Assembly (NCBI GenBank): GCA_023213315.1
Contig: JAKCPI010001949.1
Coordinates: 1-64,000 of the forward strand
Source of the DNA: Euborellia annulipes
Lineage: Eukaryota; Arthropoda; Insecta; Dermaptera; Anisolabididae
Reading direction: 5' to 3'
Length of the DNA: 64,000 nt
Shown here in pieces: positions 18,991 to 30,841 of this stretch (position 1 is its first letter; every line of letters starts with the position of its first letter). The notes under the pieces were generated by a model. That model was given only the letters and a program-made list of their open reading frames with translations, was not told the origin of the DNA and did not search any database. A program made the translations under genes and the position numbers.

Positions 18991-20280
18991 CAAATTAAAT
19001 CATTTTATGTGTGTGAGTTAAGAAAACTAGGCAAAAACGTTTAACCTTTCAATTCATCTTTCTCATTTATTTATTTTCTTTTATAAACCCTTGGTTGTAT
19101 TTTATTAATGATTTAAATTTCTCTAATTATTTTCTTAAATGTGAGTGAATTATTTTAAGCAAAATCAGTCTGACAGATCTTACAGGTAATTTTAATATAA
19201 CTCATTTTCCACTTAAATTAAATTGATAGCATGTTTTATTAATTCATTGGAAGTCTTATGTGATTCAATTGTATTCCTAAATATTTTTTTCCTTTTATTT
19301 AACAGTAAATACAAAAAATAAGTTTCCAAATAGTTTTGATTTCATTTTGGAATCAGATAATATTCAACTTTTTACCTTTTTAAGCTTCTTTCTAAAATTA
19401 TTAAACGAATATTTATAATGCTGACATGCTCATGTATATATATTTTTTAGAAAAAATCAATTTTTATATTTAAAATAAAAGATGATTTTCTAATTTGAAA
19501 GAGGTGAGAATGGATTTATCAAAATCATTTATGAATTTATACTCCCATTTATATATATATTGGATCCCACTGATTCTCATCAATAATAACTAAAAAGATT
19601 TTTCTCTTTTATTTTATTTGTTCAACTTTTGGTCTCTAATCGTGTGATTTTCAAGTACAATTTAGTTACAGACACTTATTATTTGCTTTGAAGAGAATTA
19701 AACCAGGATTTTTGACTCAAAGTTTAACAAATAAAATATAATTGATACAATTTTTGTAATGACAAATGACAGTGGGATCCAAAATATATATATAAAGTGA
19801 CAAGGTGATCTAATTAAAAGATGGATTCATTCACGATATATATATAATTTATTTTTATTTATATATTTATTCAACTACAAGTTATTTATTTTTAATTGAT
19901 TTTGATAAATTCACTTTCTTACCTTTCACATTAGAAAAATCATCTTTTATTTATTCTTTTTAATTAAAAAAAAAATTAATGTGAGGGCTACAAATGTTGA
20001 ATTGAATGGAGAAAAGATCCCAAAATGAAGTAAAAACTATTTGGAAATTTATGTTTTGGATTTAATATCAAATAAGCGAGAATATGGGAATAAGGGACTA
20101 GAATTAATAACCTAAATATATTTAATTAAACGTTAAATAATACAAGATAAAATATATTATTAACTCAATCACAAAAAAAAAACACATACACATTGAGATC
20201 TCAAATCAATAAAGTTAGACTTAGAAGCGAATAAAATAAATATACAATTAATTTATATTTTTCTTTTCTTTGTGTTTTAG

Positions 20281-21960
20281 CAGTCGACTAATCGTCTTCG
20301 AGAATTGACATCATTCTCCAGAGCAACTTCCAAATGGACATCGCCAGCGGGGTGTAGGCCTACATGCAGGGAGATCTCATCAAGGCAGCCACTACAGCTG
20401 ATCGAGTACAGCAGCTACATTTAAAGTCTGTATGAACATTTACGTGAGCGTAGAGTGAGATAGATTTAGGATTTTCAAAATTTATTTTAATTCTCAATTC
20501 GGCCTAAATATTTTTAGATATTTTGACATAGGTTCATGAATAGGATGTTATTAATACATTTAATTCTCCCATTTCAGAGTCCCTGCCTTTTAAATTCAAA
20601 ACTTTTAAAATAAAAAAAATTAAATTTTTTTTTTCTCAAAATTCATTTAATTTTTTTTTTTTTTTATTTAAAAATCTTTTCTAAATTCATTTGATATCAT
20701 AGATTTAACATTTCATTCGAATCTTTTAAAGATTATTAGAGTATGTTTTTATTTTTCACTACCCAATGAAGATTTCATCAGGAAAACTCAAGTTAATGAA
20801 TGGATGAATGGTCAATGTGCAAAAGGTAAAAGGTGGATAATGCACAGTATTCTCGTTCATTCATTAGCCAACGATGGATATCAACATCATCATAAGAGAC
20901 AATTCAAGTGTGCATGTATTATTATTTTAGCTATTATTAGATGCTATTAGGAGTTAAGTTTTGCGTGTATGGGGTAATATTAAATAGGGCCTCTTTTTCT
21001 ATGTTTACTATCTTAATATTAATGTTTAAGAATACACGCAATACTTATTAGATTATTTAGAAATAAATAGGTTCTATATAAAGGGCGCTAAACATTTAGA
21101 AAATCTCTACGCTCACGCATTGGTACGCATTATATTTATGGGGGTTTAGGCCTTCTCTGTCGGAGTTCTTTGACGTTCTCTTGGATGTTGTTCAATTGCG
21201 AGTTGATTCCTCAATACTGGCATAGGGTGTTGTTGTTCTTGTTCCCCTTTAGTTAGGTAGGGCTCCCAGTGAGGATTCAATTCGCCTTTGACCAATGCCC
21301 AAGGGGACTAGGAGAATTCCTCTATCCTATGTCTTTCTCTTTCGCGCATTTGAGGGAAAGAGTGTTTTCTCTTTCTCCGAGGCTCTTTGTCCGTCAGTGC
21401 TGAGTTCTGGGCCTTGGTTGTTTCAGGACAGAGTGAGTTAATGTTCAAGATGTTAGGAGTTCGTATAGGATGTTGTTAGCTTTTAGGGTTCTTTTTTTTC
21501 AGCATGCATCTTGAACAACGTCATTCTGTTTCTGAGATGAGCAATCAAGGGGGATCTTCAGTATTGTATTGGCCGGGCTTCCTTCCTAACTCGTGAATGA
21601 GTTATCAGATCAATTACCTCTGCTTCTTTTTAGCTCGCTAGTAAATGATATCAGGCAGGTGGGCAGAGATTAATTGATCTGTGAGTTGAGTATGTAGCTG
21701 CGAGTGTGTCTTTCTTTTCTTTTTATTTCCTTGGGTTTGTGGGCGCGTTCTTTCCGTTTCGTTTTTAGTGATTGAAGGCTTACCTGCCTTCCGGGAGTGC
21801 TCGCGTTCGCGTGTGCCTCAAGAAAGAAGAGGATCTTCATTTTAGATTTAGATGGCCGCCACGGTCATAGATAGTATTATATTGGGATTAGGTTAGTTTT
21901 TAGGGAAGCCCTCGTTGAGCCGAAAGAAGCAGTCTACAGTGTAAGTTAATGAAATCTTCA
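20281..21960 (+). ncRNA. Candidate structured noncoding exon block
   Basis: Bounded by acceptor GTGTTTTAG (20280) and a donor near 21945 (AGTG-TAAGTT or nearby). 20443-20455 (CGTGAGCGTAGAG) is perfectly complementary to 21105-21117. Inside, 20961-20983 pairs with 21013-21041 (TTGCGTGTAT/ATACACGCAA and TAATATTAA/TTAATATTA). The part after 21120 is GC-richer, has many stops in all frames and resembles 22830-23155. Confidence 0.45.
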
Positions 21961-22117
21961 ATATTTTTCATAAAAAATCAATGATATAAGCTAATCATTT
22001 AATTTTTCTTTTGTTTTAGATGGTTAGGGTGGGAGTGGGGGCTGAGATCGTCGAGGTCGTCAGGACATAACCAACTGGATTCTTTCGTACGTAATATTAG
22101 TTAGTCTACAAGGCTTT

Positions 22118-22304
22118 AAGGTGGATTCTTACCGGGACCTGACCTGACTTGAATTGAGTCCGGTAGCGAACCCAACCTTTTCCTATGGAGATGCACACGC
22201 CGACAACTCCGTTTCGGCAGCAGTGTGTGCACCTCCATAGGAATACATAGGTTGGGTTCGCTACCGGACTCAATTCAAGTCAGGTCCCGGTGTGAATCCA
22301 CCTT
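22118..22304. repeat. Long near-perfect hairpin, about 90 bp arms
   Basis: AAGGTGGATT at 22118 pairs with AATCCACCTT at 22295, and pairing continues through GGTAGCGAACCCAACCT and TGGAGATGCACAC/GTGTGCACCTCCA almost to the loop. The left arm has a 5-bp duplication (CCTGACCTGA). GC- and CpG-rich, in an intron-like part of the locus; a foldback MITE or a source of hairpin RNA. Confidence 0.8.
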
Positions 22305-22558
22305 TACACTTTATTAAAATAAATTTCTTAATGATTTTTTTCTTTTTTTTTTTAGAGATGAATATTTTTTTGGCTGGAAAAATTATTGAAAATATATAGT
22401 GACATTTTTTTGACCTTGCCAACCAAAATTGAATCTATCTATACTATGACGAAAAAATAATTTTCGATTCTTATTTGGTAAGTTCGTATAATTGATTTTA
22501 TTTATTAAACCATATTTTTTATTAAATAGGTATTTATTCTATTCTTTTTATTTCCAGA

Positions 22559-22733
22559 TCGATCAACATTCAAATCAAGATGCAAACGTCTCATCAATTA
22601 AAACATCTTGCAATTTATTGAAGTCCTGAGGGAGGTTCGGCAGGCTATAAGGGGAGATGTGGAGGCCTGTTACAAAAAAACAACCTTTATTGTTTAACCG
22701 ACCCAAACAACTTTCATGAACATGAATAGGTAT
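22559..22733 (+). ncRNA. Candidate noncoding exon
   Basis: Acceptor TTATTTCCAG, donor ATAG-GTATTT. Frames are all closed by stops within 30-40 codons. Confidence 0.35.
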
Positions 22734-22819
22734 TTAAAATATGAAATAATTACCTTCAATCTATTGTAAAATTATAAAGCACTGTTTTAATATTAATTTT
22801 TTTTTTTTTTTATTTCAGT

Positions 22820-23155
22820 TCTTTCACCAATTCAAAGGAAATATAATTGACTTTACAATCCCGTCAATCGTCAGATTATCTTATAATCATGCCTTGAATG
22901 CTGGGTAGCGTGTAGGAACCCATCTATGATCCCTATAGAAGGCAGACCTACTTCAGGATGTAGCGAATCCTGCTCTGGCCTTTCCTTAATGGGGGGACAA
23001 TGTCCCAACCCTTTATCCTATCTATTCCTTCTTTATCCTTTTTCCTTCCGAAGAGTCCTTGCATTTCGCGTTCGTCTCAAGAAAGGAGAGAGGAACTTCA
23101 TTTTAGAATTAGATGGGGATTATTCACCGTACTTTACGAACTGGATTATTTCGTA
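22820..23155 (+). ncRNA. Candidate noncoding exon, paralogue of 21700-22085
   Basis: Acceptor TTTTTTATTTCAG, donor TTCG-TAAGTA/GTAAGT-like at 23153. End shares TTCATTTTAGA, TTAGATGG and ACTGGATT-TTTCGTA with the 21826-22090 block. An unsupported 76-codon frame (22926-23156) overlaps. Confidence 0.4.
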
Positions 23156-23345
23156 AGTATAATATTACAATAAACTCAAACGATTAAAAAAAAATCATTT
23201 AATTAACAAAATTTATTCCTTTTTCTTTTAGAGTTGGAACGGAAATATTTTTTGACCCCAAAGAACACGCTCTAGATAGAAAATAAAGTCTTAAAACGTA
23301 CATCTATATATAATATATACTCTGTGATACTTAATGATTAATTGT

Positions 23346-23515
23346 CAAAGAGTTGGTCGTCCATTTGACAGCTTCTCTGACCTGTCGTGTCTCTGCGCCC
23401 TCATGTAACATGTTTACCGCCTAAACTCAGCTGTTATCACATTTATTGAAGGTAAATTTAATTATTTCTTTTGATAATTAATCCATTCTGCATGATTTTA
23501 TTATCTAATCTCTTA
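23346..23515 (+). ncRNA. Candidate first exon, copy 2
   Basis: Same order of blocks as 18830-18990, with a small insertion (GTGTCTCTGCGCCCTC) and the conserved donor GAAG-GTAAATTT. Confidence 0.5.
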
Positions 23516-24436
23516 ATACACACACATGAGATCAATAATAAAATAATTATTTGGTTTTTGGTTTTTAGAGAATTTGGTTGTAAAAAAAAGGATTTGGAAA
23601 ATTTCGATTTCTCAATGGGATCAAAGTAAATTTAAAGATTTTCAGAATTTAATTGATTTTTAGGGCAACTGATAGATACTTAAAATTTTTTTTTTAACAT
23701 TTCAAAGGATGCTCTGGCCCGTATGTCACCCTCTGTTTGACCGACTTCCCTTTGAATGAAATTTTTTTTGCACCCTTTTAGAGGATATTATGGACACCCC
23801 AGGAAAATCCCCAAATTGGGAGGCTAAAAATATTTTTGAAAAATCGAGGGTTTTCCTATTGGAAAGCATTGGGTATAGAGCTTTTTGTCCAAATTATGCC
23901 AAATATTCAAAAAAATACTAATGTCTCTGTATGTATAGATATATATATATATACTTATGAGTTGGAAATTTTTCCTAATTCTCTTTTCTTTTTTGTTTTT
24001 TTATAGTTTTACCTGCTGCACTTGTCTTCTCGACTCAAGTTGAGACAAAGCCTGCAGAGAGGGCTTGACATGGACATTAGGCCGTGTCACTCCGGCCCAG
24101 AATTTCTATAATTTCTACTTTTTGGTAAGTACATTTACACTTTATAGTTAGAAACATTCATTAAGTAAGCTATGGATTCGAATAAATAAACTCGGCGAAC
24201 TCATATTTTTGCGAAAGATCCCCCTCCTCCCATACCCAAAAATATTTTTAAAATACCGTATATACACCCTTGTCTAATATCGAATATAGGCAGGGTCTAC
24301 AAGGGAAGGGCCGGTGGAAATAAATCCTGGGACGTACTCCTTTAAATTCTTAAAATCCTAATAGAAAAATTATTTTCACTAAATTATTTTCCTAGATCTC
24401 TAAGGGATAGATTCTTAAACAATTTCTCTTTTGCAG

Positions 24437-24556
24437 GTTTGTGTTCACCTAGTGCAATCAACTGGATCAGCTCTACGAGTGCAGAGGACCTTCGATGGCT
24501 CATCTCTACGAGTGCCAGGCAAGCAGCTTCGAGCGACCGTCAACCCCTCAGGAGGT
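24437..24556 (+). ncRNA. Candidate exon with internal repeat
   Basis: Between TTTTGCAG and GGAG-GTGAAT. Contains the duplicated block TCTACGAGTGCAG / TCTACGAGTGCCAG and GATGGCTCATC. A following acceptor (24655) bounds a tiny block ending at AAAG-GTATTA. Confidence 0.35.
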
Positions 24557-24845
24557 GAATATTTTATACTCTAAACATACCCTTATAAATCCAATAATAT
24601 ATAAAAGATCTGATTTTAATTTCTTTTTTTTTCTTTTTTGTTTCAGATTCCTGAGGGTCAACAGAACAAAGGTATTATTCATGGTGCAAGAATATTAAAG
24701 GGGTAGATTAGATTAGCATTTGAGGTTTTTACACCTTAAATGTAGTTTAAAGATTTAAATTTAGAGGGGTGGAGGGTGCACCATGCCAACGAACCAACGA
24801 GAGGGATTTTTTTTGTAGCTACTCCTCGTGAATCTAATAGTTGAG

Positions 24846-25032
24846 AAATCAACGAGAATACTTTCATTTTATGCCTTTGTTGGATATTCGTCGTCGTCGT
24901 TGATGTTGTTGTTGCTATTAGTTTCCGGTACCTTTTTCTTTTAGCTAGTTCGTTTTGTTAGAACCCCTTGATTTGTTTCTTTAATTTAGGATCCAAACGA
25001 AGAGCTGAAATGAAAGATATTCTCGTTGATTT
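24846..25032 (+). ncRNA. Long stem in exon-like block
   Basis: AAATCAACGAGAATACTTTC at 24846 pairs with GAAAGATATTCTCGTTGATTT at 25012, a 24-bp stem with one bulged base around a loop of about 138 nt. The 3' arm motif TATTCTCGTT also occurs in the first structured block at 20851. Confidence 0.55.
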
Positions 25033-25689
25033 ATTCTATGAACGTTTCATAAAGAAATGCGGCCAGCTCTGATTGAAAGATCGAAGCCCAGGTTCTCAAG
25101 TGTTCTTGTGTTTTGCGAAAAGACGAATCTTTGTTGGCGCGTTCGGGAGTCTGATGTTTTTGTATCCTTGAGGGTGGGTTTGAGGTGGCTCTATGAGTAA
25201 AGCGAGTCAGGGAAGGGTTGCCGTTTCTCCAGGATTAGCCTGGAGGGTCCAAATTGCAATCCTTGAGGCTAGGAACCCGAGGGCTCCACCGATCTGATGG
25301 TGGTAGACGGGGTTACAAATACTCTCTCTATTGTCTTCGTATTTGTTAGGCTAGGTAGGATCTCTTCCAAGTTAAGTCCCGCACTCGTTTGCTCGTAATT
25401 CAAAAACTCACACTCATTCTCACTGATATGATTTCCTCAGACTCCCGGTTTACGGTTTAAAAATATATATATATTCATCAAATATATATATATATAAAAT
25501 GCTCAAAAGGAGGGAAACGTCGAGTAAATCTCAACATCACGGACACAACCGAGAAAACTTATCTTGCATATATATATATATATATATATTTTGTATTCGG
25601 CAAGCAAGGGATAATTAATTATTTAAAACCTTCTTGCCCTTCTTTTTTTGTTAATTTCATTTACTACATACACTTTTTGTTGTAGTAGA

Positions 25690-26057
25690 TGAAGATATCT
25701 TTTTTGGTGTTTATTTTTTTTATTTAGTGTTTATGTGAGTACAAAAAAGTGAGAGAAGAGAGAAAATTTTCAATATTTTTTGGAAAATTAAAGGTAAACA
25801 TAAATAAATTAGAACACTAATTCATAATTCTTATAAATTAACTGATTAGAATTAAGGCTAATTTAAATTTTTTTTCAGTTAAGGAATTATAACATGCTTA
25901 ATAATACAATTGACAAATTTAAATATATTCCATAAGTAAATAATTATTGTCGGAAAACTAAAAGAGATAACTTTTTTGGTGTTTACTTTTAATTAGTGAA
26001 TATTTGTGTGAGAGAAGAGAAAAAATCTCGCAAATGAAAAGTAAATGGTACACTAAC
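25690..26057 (+). repeat. Tandem duplication of a promoter/exon-like unit
   Basis: 25700-25880 and 25960-26057 plus 27543-27610 share TTTTTTGGTGTTTA, GTGAGAGAAGAG, ATTAACTGATTAGA and a T tract plus AG. The second copy is split by the 26058-27534 element. Confidence 0.6.
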
Positions 26058-27534
26058 CAGTGGCGTAACCAGGGGGGGCGAGGGGGGCGCGAGCCCCCGC
26101 CCCAGGCGCATCGAGCCCTTGGCGCCCCCGAAACCAACATAGGCGCCCTACGGCCTCTAAAATATAGCCCACCGAATGTGATTTTATCATATTCTTTTCA
26201 TCGATTGTCTTTAAAAATTGACTTTTCTTTTAAAATTATATTACAACTTGAATTCTACTATTTTAAATGGATTTAATTCCAAAAATAATAAATAACGTAT
26301 ATAGAGGATTTATAATTAAAATTTTTTTATTTTGCAGTATATAAGCCTTAATTTGATGTTTAATGGCTGTGGAGATTTACTCAGGATTCGTATAAGCCTT
26401 AATATTTAATTTTTTGAAATTCAAAATTTTTTTAAGCATGAAGGAATTGAGCTATGAGACTGAAATGTTATATTTAAGTTAAACACCCCCCGGGACCGTG
26501 AAAATAAGCTTTTAATCAAAATCGGCCAAAAAGTACTAGTATTTTACTGGTGTAGTTTTTCAGTTTTATTCGATTTTCTCAAAATGAAAGGGCTTTTACC
26601 ATTCTTCAGGCCCGCCCGAGATTTAGTGAATGAATAAACGAATGTCTAGCAATTTTTAAATAAAATTTCATTTGCATGCCCGTCCGCCCGAACCCGTTTA
26701 TTTAGACTTGCTACCCGCCCGTACCCGCCCGTAATTTTTTCATGGGTAACGGGCCTACGGGCCAACCCGTACCCGTGCAGGGCTCTAATCGGGGGTTCGG
26801 ATCCCAGGCAGTCCGATGATTTTATTTAAGCCATTTGGATACCAAATGTCAAAGTCAAAGTCTTATATGGCCTAAGTTGCCGAAAAGACTGTGTGCATGT
26901 GTGTGTGAGTGTGAGTGTGAATGGGAAAAAAGTGTGTTAAAAAAAAAAAATATGGGGAATGTCTTCCCCGAGACTTTCTCGTATGTTCTTTTGGAATTAC
27001 GTCTGGGTGTGTGTGTGAACATGAGATTGCTTAAACACCAAAGCAGCTAGATAGATGAAATTTGGTATATGCTCCTTACACTAAAATTGTAGATTTCTAT
27101 CAACTTTTGGAGTAAATATGTCACTTGGAAGTAGTACTTTACCTAATATGATTTTTCAAAAATTTCGAAATTTTCAATTTCTTTGTTATATTATGATAAA
27201 ATACTCAATTTTAAAAATTTTTTATCCTTTGATATTTTTCCGAAAACTGAATAGTTTTTGAAATAATCACAGAAGAAAACGACATTTTTTCGTAAAAGCA
27301 AAGAAAAATCAAAACAAAATCATACAGGTGTCATTAAAAAACATGTAAATATAAACAAATTCATTTGTTTCCCAAATTCGCTGAGGAAATTACAGGAGCA
27401 AGAAATTTGCCCGCCGAAGGCGGGCAATTGCTCGCCGAAGGCGAGCACGGGAGTCCAGGGGGCGGAGCCCCTGGAAAATCGGCGCCCTAGTTGAGCTTCG
27501 CCCCCCCCGCCCTCAAAGGCTGGTTACGCCGCTG
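26058..27534. mobile_element. hAT-like element with perfect target duplication
   Basis: Ends CAGTGGCGTAACCAGG and GGTTACGCCGCTG; 8-bp duplication ACACTAAC at 26050-26057 and 27535-27542. Inside are parts of repeat B (26430-26580), the GGGCGGG element (26590-26787), SINE S1 (26785-26950) and AT-rich filler. No transposase. A decayed right end of the same family is at 28520-28586. Confidence 0.88.
26785..26950 (+). mobile_element. SINE S1 copy, head truncated
   Basis: GGGGTTCGGATCCCAGGCAG, TTTATTTAAGCCATTTGG, GGCCTAAGTTGCCGAAAAG, GTGTGAGTGTGAGTGTGAAT. Confidence 0.75.
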
Positions 27535-27542
27535 ACACTAAC

Positions 27543-28500
27543 TTGATATTTTCATAATTAACTGATTAGAGTCAATACTAATTCAATTTTTTTTTTTTTT
27601 TTTTTTAGGTCGACTCATTTTCATAAATAAATAATAATATTTATCCAAAAGAGCGACGAAAGATGTGCTCACTATACATCTGACTTTATAATAAATATAT
27701 AAAAAGCCAGCAATGCAGAAAGTTGTATTTAACTTCACAGCTCATCGATTCTAATCTTTTCATTTGCCTTATTCTTTAAGCAATGAAGTCAAAATTTTAA
27801 TTTATGCTCTTATTCTGTAATGTAATGTTTTTCCGAGAAGATATTAGAAAAGTAATTGCTGAAAGGTAATTTTTTTAATATTATAGAATTAATATATTAT
27901 AGGCCTACATTTAAATAATTTCGATTGAATATTTATTAGTTAGAATAAAAATTTTTTTCAGATAACTTGTAGATGATCTTCTAAAATATAGAAAACATGA
28001 ATGAAATCTCAGAAAATTGACAATTTCGGTCCTCAAGCAAAAAAACCGTCCAGATAAGAATAATATTATATTTGCCACTCACTCATACATTTTACAAATT
28101 ATTTCCTGTGATAAAATTGAAACAAGTCGAGAATTGAAGTTGCTGAAGAAAAGAAAATTTCGTCCACATAAAAATTCCAACATTCAAGAATTGAAATGGA
28201 CTCATTTGTGTCTGTTACTGGAGGGTGATATTATCTCGCACCTTTCAATCCCGATGAGGAGATTTCTCGAACACGAACGAGCTAACATTCCTTAATCCCA
28301 GTTCCTTAATCAGCATCTTGTCCTGCTTAGCTATTCGCCACCTCATTCAAGAAACTTTTCTATAAATCATTTGGACATACATTGTTTACTAATATTAAAA
28401 TACTGGTAGGTCGAAGAATTTCCTAGAATTTGTTTCTTTTTATTTTCTACCACTTTCGAATACTAAAAAAAAAAGGTCAAATGAGATTTGTATAGCCTAC
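27543..28500 (+). other. No supported gene; possible terminal exon of the noncoding locus
   Basis: A T18 tract plus AG at about 27590-27608 could be an acceptor. 28017-28295 is open for 92 codons without an ATG, ends in AHERANIP-like sequence, and matches nothing I recognise. Confidence 0.25.
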
Positions 28501-28775
28501 TAAAAAAAAAAGCTCGAACGAAAAACGGCGCCCCAGTTGAGCTTTGACCCCCCCCCCCCCCCCTCCCTCAAAGGCTAGTTACGCCGCTGTCTATAATATA
28601 TCATTTTTCCGTTTTCACCTGAGTCCCGAGGGGCCCGGGCCCTCTCTAAGAGAAAACTTTTATTAAAAAAATGCTTAAATATTAATATATTTCATTCTTT
28701 TATTACTTTTATTTATGCGACACACTTTTTCAAACAAACATTTAGAAATTAGCCTTATATCCGTATATATGTATA

Positions 28776-29050
28776 CAGTGGCGTCATTTGGGGGGGGGAG
28801 GACAGGGGGCATTTGCCCCCCCCCCCTCCAAGGGCTCTGATTTTTATAAAATTTTATATTATTCTAAATAAAATACTCCAAAATACATCTACGAGTATAC
28901 AAACTGTACAAAATTAAACAATTAATTAAATTAAATATGTTTTGGCCAAATTCGAGTACCCATTTGTAAGTAAATTTTAAGAAAAAAATGATTGCCCCCC
29001 AAGAAAAAATTTGCCCCCCCCCCCAAGAAAAAGTTGAAATGACGCCACTG
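28776..29050. mobile_element. hAT-like MITE, family H2, copy 1
   Basis: Ends CAGTGGCGTCATTTGGGG and GAAATGACGCCACTG, perfect 8-bp duplication TATGTATA. Copy 2, inverted, is at 38909-39196. Confidence 0.88.
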
Positions 29051-29309
29051 TATGTATAAAGATTTGAAAATTTTCGGGGTGGAGGGGCGCGCCACCTCGG
29101 CCCCCCGGGGCAAAAAAAAGTTTGCGGGGGGGGGCAGCTAAAATACGTTACGCCACTGCCCTGGACACACACACGCACACAGACATCATTCTAAAAAGTA
29201 CTTTAATGGATTCAGGGAACATCAAAACGCATTTTGGCAGCTTAATATTTTTTTTACGATTACATTAACTTTACCTGTCCAACCTATGGTTGTTGGGCAA
29301 AGCTAATAT

Positions 29310-29384
29310 ATAATATTTTTTTAAAACAATGAAATAATCACAAGAGGAAAACGCATGGGTGGAACTTAATATTGTCACTTACTG
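29310..29384. mobile_element. MITE M1, right half only
   Basis: AAACAATGAAATAATCACAA through ATATTGTCACTTACTG-TA; the left terminal repeat is missing. Confidence 0.7.
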
Positions 29385-29638
29385 TACATTAGATACTGTT
29401 TGTCTTACACTTATTTTATATGAAATATTAATTATTTTATAATTCCCACCATCCTAGTTGACAAGAATTCATTTGAAATTTCGATAATAAAATGCGATAT
29501 CCCATTTGAATATATGAACATATATTACTTATTCAAAATTTTTTATTTTGTAAATAATGAGCTAATTTTAATTAGTTTTTATATAAATTATTCTAATTAA
29601 TCTGCATCGACAAAAAATTGAACCAACATTTATTTTGA

Positions 29639-29655
29639 CACACGCATGCGCACTG
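29639..29655. promoter_or_regulatory. NRF-1-like palindrome upstream of SREK1
   Basis: ACGCATGCGCACT fits the (T/C)GCGCATGCGC type of site with one change, 1.2 kb upstream of the SREK1 start. A promoter here is a guess; the true 5' exon was not identified. Another GCGCATGCGC lies in a repeat near 44600. Confidence 0.25.
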
Positions 29656-30432
29656 AAAAAATTCTCATTTTTTGTATTGTTTTTTATAATGTAAAAAATC
29701 GGGGTTGATTGATCGAAGTCAAAAGCCGATAAATAAAGGAACAAAATTATTGTGAGCATGTCTTTATACAGTATAAAAATGGTTAAATTATTAGAAACTC
29801 GCGTTGAAGCATTACCAATATTCGAATTTTTTTTTTCTTAAATAATACACAAATTTGTTTAAAATAAAAAATTAAACACTTATTAAAACTGGAAATTTTT
29901 AATTATTTTATTCATATTTTTATATAATATAAAAAATAAAGAATTTTTAAATAGAGGTGACTTGACTTCTGCAATTTAAATTGCTCATTTGATTCCAAAG
30001 TTCAAGTTCATTTTTGACTTACGTTGTAAGAGAAGCCAAAAGAAATATTGCCATCTATTTAATATGTGAAATGTAGATTTGTTGACATTAAATTAATTTA
30101 ATAAATTAATATTAATATTACAGATGGGAAGTACTTAAAAATAATACTTTCAAGGTATTTATTTTGTTCTAAAACGAAATATATATTTATATCTTTTATC
30201 GGCTTTTCGAGATATTTTCAAAACAAAATTTCATAATGAACTGCAATTTTATAGATTAAACGTAAATAATTCAAGAATTTTAAATGTATTATTATTTAAA
30301 ATATCGGTTTCTCATATTATTTTGACATTCTTATGAAAATTTAATTGATCAAATTACTCGTTTTGATCTAAATACATTTTATAACCTGTAAAATTGTTAT
30401 ATAATTATAATAAACTATATTATTATTATATA

Positions 30433-30583
30433 CAGGGTCGACGAAAGCTTTTCCAGCCCCGGGGGCCAAAATTATATTTTATAATTAATTATATATTTGC
30501 CGAGTATTTTTCAAAGACCTGGCACTTACCAACCCAAAGCCCCGGGACAATTAAGTTACTTGCCACCCCTCTCGACGGCCCTG
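30433..30583. mobile_element. Short hAT-like element upstream of SREK1
   Basis: Ends CAGGGTCGACG and CTCGACGGCCCTG, with 8-bp duplication ATTATATA at 30425-30432 and 30584-30591. Sits in the probable 5' UTR intron of SREK1. Confidence 0.8.
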
Positions 30584-30841
30584 ATTATATATATACAAAT
30601 TAATTATTATTAAAATCATATAAATATACAAAATTATTGTGATTTTAATATTTTGTTTTATAATTTATTTGTTTTAGTTTTCATTATAAGGGAATTAGAA
30701 CATGAATAATCCAATAATTAATGAAAGATTGAACATACTTGTTGGTATTTTTATTAATATTTAATTATTATTTTGATATTTTATCTTTATTTTATATTTT
30801 TTTTGCAGATATCACGCTATATTAAAGGAAACAGTTCCAAA

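Larger units (their letters stand above)
18822..25450 (+). ncRNA. Probable multi-exon long noncoding RNA locus with duplicated exons
   Basis: A 6.6-kb stretch of GC-richer blocks separated by AT-rich, intron-like DNA. Splice-like borders recur on the plus strand: donor AAAG-GTAAAT at about 18921 and 23451, acceptor TGTGTTTTAG near 20280, CTTTTGTTTTAG near 22020, TTTCCAG near 22558, TATTTCAG near 22819, CTTTTAG near 23231, TTTTGCAG near 24437 and TTGTTTCAG near 24646. No block has a convincing reading frame. Three sets of exon-like paralogues exist: 18830/23346, 21826/23078 (sharing CTCAAGAAAG...TTCATTTTAGA) and 20851/25019 (sharing TATTCTCGTT). It could be one gene with alternative first exons, tandem RNA genes, or distant 5' exons of SREK1. 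RNA evidence is lacking. Confidence 0.45.

Noticed and set aside
28017..28295. 92-codon frame with plausible composition
   Set aside because: It has no ATG, upstream ATGs run into stops, and no family is recognised; left as part of a possible noncoding exon.
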